Shown: positions 41,300 to 48,822 of the stretch, piece after piece
Position numbering within the stretch: the first letter of the stretch is position 1
Layout: every line of letters starts with the position of its first letter
Virus record (IMG/VR): IMGVR_UViG_3300010885_029793
Span: 1-56,380 of that record
Strand: one strand, 5' to 3'
DNA length: 56,380 nucleotides
From: a virus
Position numbers and translations under genes: made by a program
The notes under the pieces: generated by a model
The model's input: only the letters and a program-made list of their open reading frames with translations
Database searches by the model: none
Told to the model about the DNA's origin: nothing

Positions 41300-41500
41300 T
41301 TAGCTTTTTGGTTTCCGGGCTTTTGCCGAACGCATTTCGGCGCGGATTAAATCCAGGTCGTATCTCACGGTTTTCGTGGTTAGCCGGAAGGCCGTAATCA
41401 GGCCGGCCCGCCGCCAATTGCCTACGGTTTGCCGTGTGACGCCTAACGCGTTGGCGACCTCCTGGGTTGTCACCAGCCGCGATTCGGTCTTCGTGGTCAT
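41300..41500 (-). CDS. MerR/HTH_17-type DNA-binding protein
   Basis: 66 residues: SRLVTTQEVANALGVTRQTVGNWRRAGLITAFRL is a compact winged-helix of the excisionase type, followed by a basic tail (EMRSAKARKPKS). Overlaps the preceding stop (ATGA at 41500). A candidate excisionase or regulator, given the nearby integrase. Confidence 0.7.
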   Translation of the reverse strand: MTTKTESRLVTTQEVANALGVTRQTVGNWRRAGLITAFRLTTKTVRYDLDLIRAEMRSAKARKPKS

Positions 41501-41898
41501 CCGACCTCCAGGTCTGGAAGCGTTGCGTCCACCATGCCGCCAAGCCGGTTTTTCGGCTTGGCAAGCCGAGTGAGCCGCATTAGCACGCCCCAGATTTCGG
41601 AATAGATTCCCGCCCGTTCGTACCCTTGGCGACGATGGACTTCGCTTTTGAAATTGTCGTAGTTGATGGCGGCCGTCAGGTCGGAGATTGCGCCCGCCAC
41701 GGCGCCGGCGTCGGCCTGGGCCCGGAACCGGTAATCCGAATCGTCGGATTCGATGATATCGCCCATGTCCGGAAGATATTCTTCGCGGAGGTTCACCAGG
41801 TCATCGCGAACGCGGGCCCGGATTGTGAGCGTTCCCGGGTCGTGGTCCCAGGGCTTTTGGACGATCGAAAAAAAACCGATTGGAGTCAGAATCCACAT
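41497..41898 (-). CDS. conserved hypothetical protein (WxxTPxGFFSxVQK family)
   Basis: 133 residues. MWILTPIGFFSIVQKPWD, LTIRARVRDDLVNLREEYLP, ESDDSDYRFRA and INYDNFKSEVHRRQGYERAGIYSEIWGVL form a pattern I have met as a conserved hypothetical in many bacteria and phages. No function is assigned. It lies in a string of small regulatory genes. Confidence 0.7.
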   Translation of the reverse strand: MWILTPIGFFSIVQKPWDHDPGTLTIRARVRDDLVNLREEYLPDMGDIIESDDSDYRFRAQADAGAVAGAISDLTAAINYDNFKSEVHRRQGYERAGIYSEIWGVLMRLTRLAKPKNRLGGMVDATLPDLEVG

Positions 41899-41904
41899 TG
41901 CGGA

Positions 41905-42225
41905 TCATCCTTTTTGTGATTCGTCCCAGGAGTCTTTCAACGCCCGCGACATTGGTGAATCTTGCCATGCGTCCCAGATTGCCGAGATCAGTTGTTCAAT
42001 GTCGTCGCCGCTCGTGATCACAACGTTTTCGGCGCTGAAGACCAGCAACTTCTGGCCCGTGTTGAAGGTTTCGAACCGAAGGCGGCCCGGTTCGAAGTCA
42101 TCGGGCGGCGCGATGCGTGAGCCATCGTCGCCGTAGAACGCCACCGATTGGACACGATTCTCCACGAACGATTCCGAATCAACCGTGAAGCCCGTGTCGC
42201 TTGTTACGCTCTTGATTTCTAACAT
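41905..42225 (-). CDS. hypothetical acidic protein
   Basis: 106 residues, Asp/Glu-rich, starting MLEIKSVTSDTGFTVDSESF, with a C-terminal helical stretch (IWDAWQDSPMSRALKDSWDES). A DNA-mimic or protein-binding role is possible because of the acidity, without further evidence. Six bases before the next gene. Confidence 0.5.
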   Translation of the reverse strand: MLEIKSVTSDTGFTVDSESFVENRVQSVAFYGDDGSRIAPPDDFEPGRLRFETFNTGQKLLVFSAENVVITSGDDIEQLISAIWDAWQDSPMSRALKDSWDESQKG

Positions 42226-42245
42226 TCTGGTTCCTTTGATTGGGC

Positions 42246-42458
42246 TTAGGGATTCTTTCCTCCGCTGGCGACTTGCTGAACCATCAGGTCGAATTCAGAC
42301 GCCGACCCGTAGGTATCAGCCAGGGCGTCTCGAGACACGCGATATCGGCCCGCGATCTTGACGCCCGGAAGATCGCCGCGTCGAATCATTGCACGGACCG
42401 TTTTCGGTTTAAGCCGCAAGATCACCGCGACTTCGTCAGGCGTCAACAACGCGTTCAT
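42246..42458 (-). CDS. HTH_17/excisionase-family protein
   Basis: 70 residues. LLTPDEVAVILRLKPKTVRAMIRRGDLPGVKIAGRYRVSRDAL is the excisionase/HTH_17 family signature. It could act as recombination directionality factor for the integrase or as a promoter repressor. Overlaps 42436-42654 by 23 nt. Confidence 0.8.
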   Translation of the reverse strand: MNALLTPDEVAVILRLKPKTVRAMIRRGDLPGVKIAGRYRVSRDALADTYGSASEFDLMVQQVASGGKNP

Positions 42459-42654
42459 TGCCGCCCTTTCTGGCGATGATGGACTTCAGGCAATTGAAAC
42501 CAAGATTCAATCCGTGATAGATCCAGGCGCCGGCCACAAACAGAATGGCCGCCGGAACGCCAACGACCAGAGCGATGATTGCGATCATGTCGGAAACGAC
42601 CTTCAATTGAGCCTCGGATTCCAGAGTGCCGGACACGACCGCCACGTTGGACAC
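42436..42654 (-). CDS. small membrane protein
   Basis: 72 residues with a single membrane span (MIAIIALVVGVPAAILFVAGAW) and a basic cytoplasmic end. GTG at 42654 or ATG at 42588 could start it; GAAGG precedes the latter. Possibly a superinfection exclusion or stress protein; no family is recognised. Confidence 0.4.
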   Translation of the reverse strand: MSNVAVVSGTLESEAQLKVVSDMIAIIALVVGVPAAILFVAGAWIYHGLNLGFNCLKSIIARKGGNERVVDA

Positions 42655-42926
42655 CCAACGCGTGGATTCTGGTAAATTCCAATCACGACCCGCCCGTCGT
42701 ACACGCGTTCAATCTTGAGGCAGCCTGGCGGGATCAGGTTGATCCGATTAGCGTTGGTGCCGCCGACTAGCGGTTCGCATAATCCGGCGACCGCGTGACC
42801 GACGTCGAAAACCAAGATTGATCCGGTCACCTGGCAACCGACCCGGCAAATGTCCACAAAGCCGCCGATACACCGCGTTAAGACCGAAGGTCCACGCCGG
42901 ATAAACGTAGCGGGGTTGCTAATCAT
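42603..42926 (-). CDS. hypothetical Cys-containing protein
   Basis: 107 residues, starting MISNPATFIRRGPSVLTRCI, with five cysteines and hydrophobic beta strands (TGSILVFDVGHAVAG). ATG at 42926 overlaps the DUF551-like gene stop (ATGA). The frame is open far upstream, but the coupled ATG is the better start. It overlaps 42436-42654 by 52 nt. No family is recognised. Confidence 0.5.
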   Translation of the reverse strand: MISNPATFIRRGPSVLTRCIGGFVDICRVGCQVTGSILVFDVGHAVAGLCEPLVGGTNANRINLIPPGCLKIERVYDGRVVIGIYQNPRVGCPTWRSCPALWNPRLN

Positions 42927-43588
42927 GATTGGTTGTCGATCTCCGCTAACGATTCGCCTTTGAATTCGACGGCCGGACGACATTGATCGGGCCGACCGCA
43001 ACACGGACGCGTCTCCGGTTGTGGTGACGTTTCGACGATTCCATCCGATGCGTTCATGCGTGGGTTTTGTGGCAACGGCATCCAGTGCGTAGGTTTGCCG
43101 TCTCCTGAGACGAATGCATAGGTTGCTGATTCTTCCTTGATCCACCTCTCTCTGCGCTCTGACCAAGCCCCAATGCTTGCCGCATAAGGGGCCGGTTTTA
43201 AGTGTCCCGGAAAGGATTCAGGCCGGAAACGAAGCATAATCCAGGTCCCGTCCTTTGGTGCCGTCTCGATTGGGCTCCACTGCCGTTGCGATAATTCATC
43301 GCGTGCGGCGGTCGTGATGCCGTTGGAGATCATGGCTGTAGAAAGCGTGATTGACACCTGTACGGTTTTCACGTAGTCAGAGTGGCTTCCGTCTAGTGTT
43401 TCCAACGCCTCCCAGATTGCCGCTATCACCTTGGCGTTCTTGTCGCGTGTAGTTGCGAGCTCATCGGTTAGCCGTTCAATAACGTCGGCCGCGTCTCGTA
43501 AGGCTTTCGCTGGCCGCTCTTGGCCGTGATCGTCGTAGGCCATAGCCAAGCAACGCACGTCAGCGGCCGTAATTCCTTCGTCGCTCAT
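42923..43588 (-). CDS. DUF551-domain protein
   Basis: 221 residues. Residues ~110-175 (SQRQWSPIETAPKDGTWIMLRF ... THWMPLP) are the DUF551 signature, frequent in phage early operons. The N-terminal ~100 residues are helical, and the C-terminal part carries a CCGRPDQC cysteine group. The role of DUF551 is unknown. Confidence 0.8.
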   Translation of the reverse strand: MSDEGITAADVRCLAMAYDDHGQERPAKALRDAADVIERLTDELATTRDKNAKVIAAIWEALETLDGSHSDYVKTVQVSITLSTAMISNGITTAARDELSQRQWSPIETAPKDGTWIMLRFRPESFPGHLKPAPYAASIGAWSERRERWIKEESATYAFVSGDGKPTHWMPLPQNPRMNASDGIVETSPQPETRPCCGRPDQCRPAVEFKGESLAEIDNQS

Positions 43589-43614
43589 CTGATCTCACTT
43601 TCTAGGTGCGTCCG

Positions 43615-44058
43615 TCATTCCGGCACAAGGTAATCCGAGGCCGGTCGAACGTCGCCGTCGACCGCCAGGCCGCGCCCGTGTTCGGCATCGCCCGGAATCG
43701 GTTCCGACGTCAGGTTCATGTGTTCGACGCCCTGCAACGGATGCGGTTCGTCGGTGGTGTTTCCGAAATGGCCGGGCGCGTCGAGCGTGCAAAACTTTTG
43801 TTCGATCTCAATCCGGCGTTCGCCGAAATGGATCCAGGTTTTGCCGCCGTAGCACACGATCCAGGATGGACCGGGGATCTTGACGTCAACGCCGATGTTG
43901 TACTGGCGACCGCTGCCATCAGGGATCTCGGCGACCCGTGGTTCGATTGACAATCCGTCACGCTCGAACAGCGTGTACCGTCGGCCGGCCTCGCCTTTGA
44001 ACTCATATACCGATCCATCAACCTTGGTAATGTAAGGATCGCCGATGGTTCCTGGCAC
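43615..44058 (-). CDS. von Willebrand D-like domain protein
   Basis: 147 residues. GDPYITKVDGSVYEFKGEAG resembles the start of VWD domains (GDPHxxTFDGxxYDFqG), followed by beta strands with VKIPGPSWIVCYGGKTWIHF. Such domains in bacteria occur in secreted or surface proteins; no signal sequence is seen here. GTG at 44058 with AAAGGGGGG. It has its own regulated promoter (44082-44134). The resemblance is by motif only. Confidence 0.5.
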   Translation of the reverse strand: MPGTIGDPYITKVDGSVYEFKGEAGRRYTLFERDGLSIEPRVAEIPDGSGRQYNIGVDVKIPGPSWIVCYGGKTWIHFGERRIEIEQKFCTLDAPGHFGNTTDEPHPLQGVEHMNLTSEPIPGDAEHGRGLAVDGDVRPASDYLVPE

Positions 44059-44081
44059 GTTCGCCCCCCTTTGCTTGAGAA

Positions 44082-44134
44082 GTTATATCAGGACAGATTC
44101 GCACGTTCAAGACAAATTTGTACCGATACGGGAA
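44082..44134 (-). promoter_or_regulatory. minus-strand early promoter with upstream dyad
   Basis: -35 TTGAAC (44110-44105), 17 bp, -10 TATAAC (44087-44082) and dyad (44134-44120), 9 bp upstream of the -35. The spacer lacks the GAAGTCG motif of P1-P6. Drives 43615-44058 and possibly the genes beyond. Confidence 0.75.
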
Positions 44135-44137
44135 AAT

Positions 44138-44977
44138 TCAGGCAATCGGGAAGCCGTACTGCCGGGCGATTGCGGACAGCGCAGAACGCAATTCATCCAA
44201 GCCGCGATCGTTGAACAGAACGTGGTCGGAAACTTCAGGCCCGAATTCCAGGGTTGGATCGTTGGGAATTCCGGGCCGCTCGATCCAAACGACCAGGCCG
44301 GTTAACCCTTCACGTTTTGCGGCCGTGATTTCGATCCGCGATCGAATGCCGTTCAGGATCTTGGCGCCTTTGTCGCGACAGGCCCGAACCAATGCGGCTT
44401 GATCATCCACGCGGAGGGCATCGCCCCGGGCTCGCCATGCGTCGCGGTTGGCGTGGCGGATCACCATCAGGTCTTCCAGAGACGACCCGCATTCCGAAGC
44501 GAATGACTCGCCAATAATCGCCGACGTCGAACAAATGAACGGAAGGCCGGTGATCTCTGCAAACATCTGGCTCGCGGTATCTTTGCCGCCTTGGCCTGGT
44601 CCCACAAAAGTGATTCCGGTGGCGACCTTGCGTTGCAATTCGATTTCAGTTCGAACGGCGACCGCTTCCGATATCGAGTAGACAACCGGAATTCCACGCT
44701 GTTCGGCATACGCAATTTCACGGTCGGCGCCGGGCGATTCGCCATCAATTCGGAACACCAGGTCGGCTGCCGAAACCCAGGCCAGATCAAGTTCCATCCA
44801 ATCTTCGTACTCATACGGTCGACGCGTCACGGACTCCCAGAAATGTGACAGATGCGGCACGAATGGCGCGAACCCAAAATGAAACAACCCATCGGCGATC
44901 CCGATTGCCCGCCGCGTGTTTTCGAGCTTGTCGCCTTTGGTATACGGTCCGGCCACGTAAATCTTGAATCGCGTCAT
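44138..44977 (-). CDS. fusion of a DUF4406/nucleoside deoxyribosyltransferase-like domain and a P-loop nucleotide kinase
   Basis: 279 residues. Residues 1-~110: MTRFKIYVAGPYTKGDKLENTRRAI then YEDWMELDLAWVSAADLVFR and GADREIAYAEQRGIPV, matching DUF4406/2-deoxyribosyltransferase folds (YVAGPY, then E.....G.PV). Residues ~125-279: ITFVGPGQGGKDTASQMFAEITG is a variant P-loop, typical of dNMP kinase-like phage proteins. Substrate and product channelling (make or phosphorylate an unusual deoxynucleotide) is inferred. ATG at 44977 overlaps the sigma gene stop (ATGA). Confidence 0.75.
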   Translation of the reverse strand: MTRFKIYVAGPYTKGDKLENTRRAIGIADGLFHFGFAPFVPHLSHFWESVTRRPYEYEDWMELDLAWVSAADLVFRIDGESPGADREIAYAEQRGIPVVYSISEAVAVRTEIELQRKVATGITFVGPGQGGKDTASQMFAEITGLPFICSTSAIIGESFASECGSSLEDLMVIRHANRDAWRARGDALRVDDQAALVRACRDKGAKILNGIRSRIEITAAKREGLTGLVVWIERPGIPNDPTLEFGPEVSDHVLFNDRGLDELRSALSAIARQYGFPIA

Positions 44978-45660
44978 TGTGCAATGTCTCCCGCTGTAAT
45001 TCCGCGTGCCTTCAGGATGTTGCCAAGTGAATTCATGGCCGCGTAACACCGCTGCCGAATGCGTTCGGGCGTTACTTGGAAATGTGGTGCGATGTCTTTG
45101 TATTTCATGGCTTCCTGCCCGTCCAAGCCGAATCGCATTCGGATTATGGTGGCCAGTTCTGGGTCGAGGCAGCCCAGGGCATAGTCAATTTCTTCGCGTA
45201 ATTCTTGCGACGCGATTTCTTGCACCATCGGCTCGTCTTCGTCGTCCAATGGCTTGAAGCCCTTGGCTTTGGTATGCCGTGCGGCAAGAGCGTACCGGCG
45301 GTTTGAACTGTGGCGATATGCCAAGCCGGGATGGCAATCCGTGTTGATAAATCGCAAAATCGCGCCGCGAATCGAATAGAGAACGGCGGTTTGAAACTTC
45401 GCCCCGCGTTCCGGGTCGAATCGTTGGATTGCATTCAGGACGCCAATCCGTCCGACGGACTCCAGGTCGGCGAACAGTAACATCCGGTCCGCATAGCTCC
45501 CGTCGCGACACAAAGATTTCGCGGCCGCCCGCACCATTGGTTCCACGGCCGCCAAAACGGCCTCGTAGTATTGCGGGTCGGTTTTCGCTTTGATGGCGGC
45601 TTCGGTTAAATGTGACCAATCGGCCAGCCGCCGCCCCCGGGAATCAATTCGAACTTCCAC
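44974..45660 (-). CDS. phage sigma-70-family factor
   Basis: About 228 residues. Region 2 is seen in DRMLLFADLESVGRIGVLNAIQRFDPERGAKFQTAVLYSIRGAILRFI and region 4 in LDPELATIIRMRFGLDGQEAMKYKDIAPHFQVTPERIRQRCYAAMNSL. Region 1.1 and region 3 are absent or short, as in small phage or ECF-like sigmas. It probably redirects host RNA polymerase to late genes. The start is uncertain: GTG at 45660 overlaps the nuclease gene by 55 nt; the frame is open to 45768. Confidence 0.85.
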   Translation of the reverse strand: MEVRIDSRGRRLADWSHLTEAAIKAKTDPQYYEAVLAAVEPMVRAAAKSLCRDGSYADRMLLFADLESVGRIGVLNAIQRFDPERGAKFQTAVLYSIRGAILRFINTDCHPGLAYRHSSNRRYALAARHTKAKGFKPLDDEDEPMVQEIASQELREEIDYALGCLDPELATIIRMRFGLDGQEAMKYKDIAPHFQVTPERIRQRCYAAMNSLGNILKARGITAGDIAQ

Positions 45661-46076
45661 GTCCCAGAGACCCGCGCTTCGGATTTCTTGTTCTTCATTG
45701 CCGCAATGAATTGAGCCGGGTAAGCGTTCGCCGCAACTTTGATCTTCGCTCGTGCATCGTCCATCCATCGGCCCTTAACCTCATAAAAAACTTGTGATCC
45801 GTCCGCCGTGTATTCCACAAAATCGGGCGTGTATTGAAGGCCCCTGGCAAGGACCAGTCGAATTGGTTGGAAGTCATATCGGACCGATTCGCCGGATCGA
45901 ATTCGCGTGTCCAGATAGGTCAACGCGAACTCGGTTTCCAGCGAATTCATTTCGTAAGGGTCGCGTCGTTTGAATTGCGGCGCGGCCTTGGTTTTGCTTC
46001 GGCCTTTGGTCGGCGACCCGTCGACTGGCGTTTTTCCGGCGACGATCTGGTCGAATTGTTGGCGTGTGAGTTTCAT
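45606..46076 (-). CDS. PD-(D/E)xK-like endonuclease (DUF1064-type)
   Basis: 156 residues. Core YTPDFVEYTADGSQVFYEVKGRW contains D...E-x-K (PDF ... YEVKG), typical of DUF1064/phage Holliday-junction-like nucleases, with a basic N-terminal part. Start overlaps the clamp stop (ATGA at 46076). It lies with recombination genes, fitting a role in processing DNA junctions. Confidence 0.75.
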   Translation of the reverse strand: MKLTRQQFDQIVAGKTPVDGSPTKGRSKTKAAPQFKRRDPYEMNSLETEFALTYLDTRIRSGESVRYDFQPIRLVLARGLQYTPDFVEYTADGSQVFYEVKGRWMDDARAKIKVAANAYPAQFIAAMKNKKSEARVSGTWKFELIPGGGGWPIGHI

Positions 46077-47308
46077 TCAGTGCTTCCCTTTGTTTTGGCA
46101 AATTGAGCCAGGTCGGCTTTGGTTGCCAATCTGGGAATCAGGTGTCCCGGAACTTCCAATCCCATGATCGCGTGCCGGTAACGGTCGCCGGTCAAGACGA
46201 TCGGGCTATTGCCAACAGAGATCCGTAATGTGGACGGGTTGTCGCCGATCGAACCGAACGCCTGGGCCGCGTATTTGTGATCAAGCATGATCACAAACGG
46301 CCGGCCGGTGACTTGGCAGCAATCCTCGATCGCGATCGTCGAATCGCCGGCGTCGGCGGTTGATGACCAGGCAATCACCTTGCCGTCTTTGCCCTCGATG
46401 ACCACGCCGACCGATTCTTTGGTCGTGGTGATCGCGGCCGCCTGAATGGCGCCCGCAAAATCCGCCGTGTTTTCGATCGCCACTTCCGCGCACATCTCGC
46501 CAGGTTTTGGCCAGATTGGCGAAATGTCTGGAAACCGACCCTCCAACAATTGCGACGTGATAAACGTCCGGCTTTCGCGGTTCCAAAACGTGACCGAATG
46601 GGCGATCCCCTTGGCGTTGCCGGTGAAACCGAACAACCAGGGCGTCGTTGGTTTGTCGGCCGCCGCCAACGATCCGAGCAGGCCAACCGCATGAACCGGA
46701 ACCACGGTTCCATAGTGGCCGGTTGGCGTGAATGCGTTGCCGTTCCTTGCCGCCACTATGCCGCAATGCGACGCTCGTTTGCCGTCGGTAGCCTGGGCGA
46801 CCAGGTCGTCGCGGTCCAGGCCAATCCGGGTTCCGGCCATCGCGTATTTCGTCGCGTTCTGATCGGTCACAAACGCCGTGAGTCTGGCGATGCGTGCCAG
46901 TTCTTTGGATTCGATTTCCCAGGCCGCGTCCAGGTCGGGCACGTCGGGAAAGGCGATGGACTCCGGGTCGCATGGTTTCGATATCTTGAACCGCGATCGG
47001 CCGGCCTGTACCGAAACGACTTCGTCGCCTGAAGACGTTTCAATCTGGATCTGGGATTCGGTGGTCGCGTTGCAAATGGCCGCCAGGCGTTCGATCGAAA
47101 CCGCGAACGTTCCCGGTTCCATCACTTGCCCTCGAAGCCCCATTAACACCGCGACGGTCTGGTCGCGAATTTCGGCCGCAATTTTCGAGTCGATAATGTT
47201 TCCGGCGGTACCGTAACATCGAAAAACCGCGTCGGTCCGTCGGCCTTTGAGGCGACTTGCGGCCGCCGCAAACCGCAGGATTTCCGTCTTTTCAAATATC
47301 GCTTTCAT
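46073..47308 (-). CDS. DNA polymerase III beta-like sliding clamp
   Basis: 411 residues. MKAIFEKTEILRFAAAASRL, FAVSIERLAAICNATTESQIQIET, SRFKISKPCDPESIAFPDVP, ELARIARLTAFVTDQNATKYAMAGTRIGLDRDDLVAQATDGKRAS and SQLLEGRFPDISPIWP follow DnaN domain by domain (Ser/Lys-rich loops, DGxRL-like and EGxFPDY-like motifs). The C-terminal region SPIVLTGDRYRHAIMGLEVPG replaces the usual PMRL end. ATG at 47308 with GGGAGGA 4 nt upstream. A phage-owned clamp is uncommon and suggests it recruits the host polymerase. Confidence 0.85.
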   Translation of the reverse strand: MKAIFEKTEILRFAAAASRLKGRRTDAVFRCYGTAGNIIDSKIAAEIRDQTVAVLMGLRGQVMEPGTFAVSIERLAAICNATTESQIQIETSSGDEVVSVQAGRSRFKISKPCDPESIAFPDVPDLDAAWEIESKELARIARLTAFVTDQNATKYAMAGTRIGLDRDDLVAQATDGKRASHCGIVAARNGNAFTPTGHYGTVVPVHAVGLLGSLAAADKPTTPWLFGFTGNAKGIAHSVTFWNRESRTFITSQLLEGRFPDISPIWPKPGEMCAEVAIENTADFAGAIQAAAITTTKESVGVVIEGKDGKVIAWSSTADAGDSTIAIEDCCQVTGRPFVIMLDHKYAAQAFGSIGDNPSTLRISVGNSPIVLTGDRYRHAIMGLEVPGHLIPRLATKADLAQFAKTKGSTE

Positions 47309-47363
47309 GGGTCCTCCCAGGGAATCGGCCGGATTCATTCCGGCCGGATTCGTGGTCCGTGGT

Positions 47364-47891
47364 TCAGTCGTTGGGTTTTGGTGTTTCGGATATCGGGGAC
47401 CGTTGCCCGTTCCAGGTCGTCCAGAATTCGACCAGCGATTCCTGAATGGATTCGGCCCCTTTAACGCCGATGCCGCCCAGTTGATCGAGCTCACCGCCGG
47501 TCGCCGTGTAGTCGGCCAAATGGCCGATCGTCCAGAGGTTGGCCGCTTCCAGGGCTTCGATTTGTTTCGGCTTCAGGTTGGGAATCTTGGTGATTGGTAC
47601 GGCTCGCCAATCTTCGTCCGTGGCGGCCGCAAATGGGCCGCCAGGCGTTTGTGATCCATTGGCCGGCGGATCGGTCGAGTCGTCCGACCCGAACGGCAGG
47701 GCGATCCGCCCTTGGCCGTCCAGGCTTTCGTCGATCACGCGATCCAGTTCGGCTTTCTTGTCTTTCAGAAACTCGGCCGCGTCTTTGCGCCGGTGGTTGG
47801 CTTCGCTTAGTGCCACCGCTGCCATTCGCACGGCGGAACGGGCGTCGGCGATCGCGGCCACGGTTTCGGGCGTCCATCCATTTGTCCCCAT
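47364..47891 (-). CDS. helix-hairpin-helix protein
   Basis: 175 residues. A helical N-terminal half (ARSAVRMAAVALSEANHRRKDA), a Gly/Pro/Ser/Asp linker, and a C-terminal HhH-type domain: ITKIPNLKPKQIEALEAANLWTIGHL then LGGIGVKGAESIQESLV. This resembles the DNA-binding tails of RNA polymerase alpha and recombination proteins. It sits between the clamp and a zinc protein in the replication operon. Confidence 0.65.
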   Translation of the reverse strand: MGTNGWTPETVAAIADARSAVRMAAVALSEANHRRKDAAEFLKDKKAELDRVIDESLDGQGRIALPFGSDDSTDPPANGSQTPGGPFAAATDEDWRAVPITKIPNLKPKQIEALEAANLWTIGHLADYTATGGELDQLGGIGVKGAESIQESLVEFWTTWNGQRSPISETPKPND

Positions 47892-47913
47892 GTGGGAACT
47901 CCTTGGTCAAAGG

Positions 47914-48822
47914 TCAGAAAGGAGAATCGGGATTGATCGGCCGGACCCGTTCCGGCCGTTGGTTCCACTTCTGGCGGGCTTGATCGGCCCGCCGTGCCTG
48001 GGCGTCGCTTACGTCGCGATCGGCCACTTTGGAGGCCCTGGCGGCCGCCAAAATTTCTAGCATCGACCCGGTCGACTTGCGGCCGCCGGCGTCGGCCTCG
48101 CGGTCCACGGCAATCCGTGCCCGCAAAGCCGAAGTCAGCCGCGAAACGTATTCGCGGGGATCGTCAAACGCTTCGGCGTCCATCTCGGCGGTCGCGACCG
48201 CCGACCGGTAGGCTGGATGAACTTTCCACATCGGGTCGGTCAGGTCGACGGTCCCGCATTCCAGTTCCAGGTTTTGAAATCGCGGGTCGCGAAGATCCAG
48301 GATCTTGCGTCGCTCGCCAGGCTTGGCCTTGCTGGCGTGTAGGTCGCGCATCGTTTGGCCGGCCGCGCATCGGTGGCAATAGCACGGGTAAAAATGCGTG
48401 CGGACCCGATCTTCGACGTATCGGAACGTCAGGCCCTCGCCGTCGCATTCACGGCAATCCCAAGACATTTCCTTGGCAACCCGTATGTCGCCCGTGGCCC
48501 CGCCGGTTCCGGTTGACTCGAACGATTGGTCGCGGCCCGAACTGATCTCAAGTTTCAAGGCTTCGATCGCTTGTTCGTACCATCGCGGCCGGGTAGTTTG
48601 GGCCGCAACCCGCCCCACCGCTGCCCGGATTTCGGCCGGCGTCACCTTCTGGGCGCCAACCCATTTGAACAACGGACCGTAAGACGCCAGGCCGTGTTCC
48701 GTGTCGGCATCGGGGAATTTAACGATCCCCAACGCTTCCAGGTATTCGCCGGTCAACGCGATAAACGCGTCCCATTTGATCGTCGGTTTTGCGGTCCCGT
48801 TGACAGTCCCGTTGATGCTCAT
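47914..48822 (-). CDS. zinc-motif replication-operon protein
   Basis: 302 residues. CRECDGEGLTFRYVEDRVRTHFYPCYCHRC is a DnaJ-like or zinc-ribbon C4 motif (about residues 122-152). The flanks are helical, with KWDAFIALTGEYLEALG at the N-terminus and RRADQARQKWNQRPERV at the C-terminus. The start overlaps the upstream stop (TAATG). The position next to the initiator-like gene suggests a helicase loader or primase-like partner; the sequence does not prove this. Confidence 0.5.
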   Translation of the reverse strand: MSINGTVNGTAKPTIKWDAFIALTGEYLEALGIVKFPDADTEHGLASYGPLFKWVGAQKVTPAEIRAAVGRVAAQTTRPRWYEQAIEALKLEISSGRDQSFESTGTGGATGDIRVAKEMSWDCRECDGEGLTFRYVEDRVRTHFYPCYCHRCAAGQTMRDLHASKAKPGERRKILDLRDPRFQNLELECGTVDLTDPMWKVHPAYRSAVATAEMDAEAFDDPREYVSRLTSALRARIAVDREADAGGRKSTGSMLEILAAARASKVADRDVSDAQARRADQARQKWNQRPERVRPINPDSPF

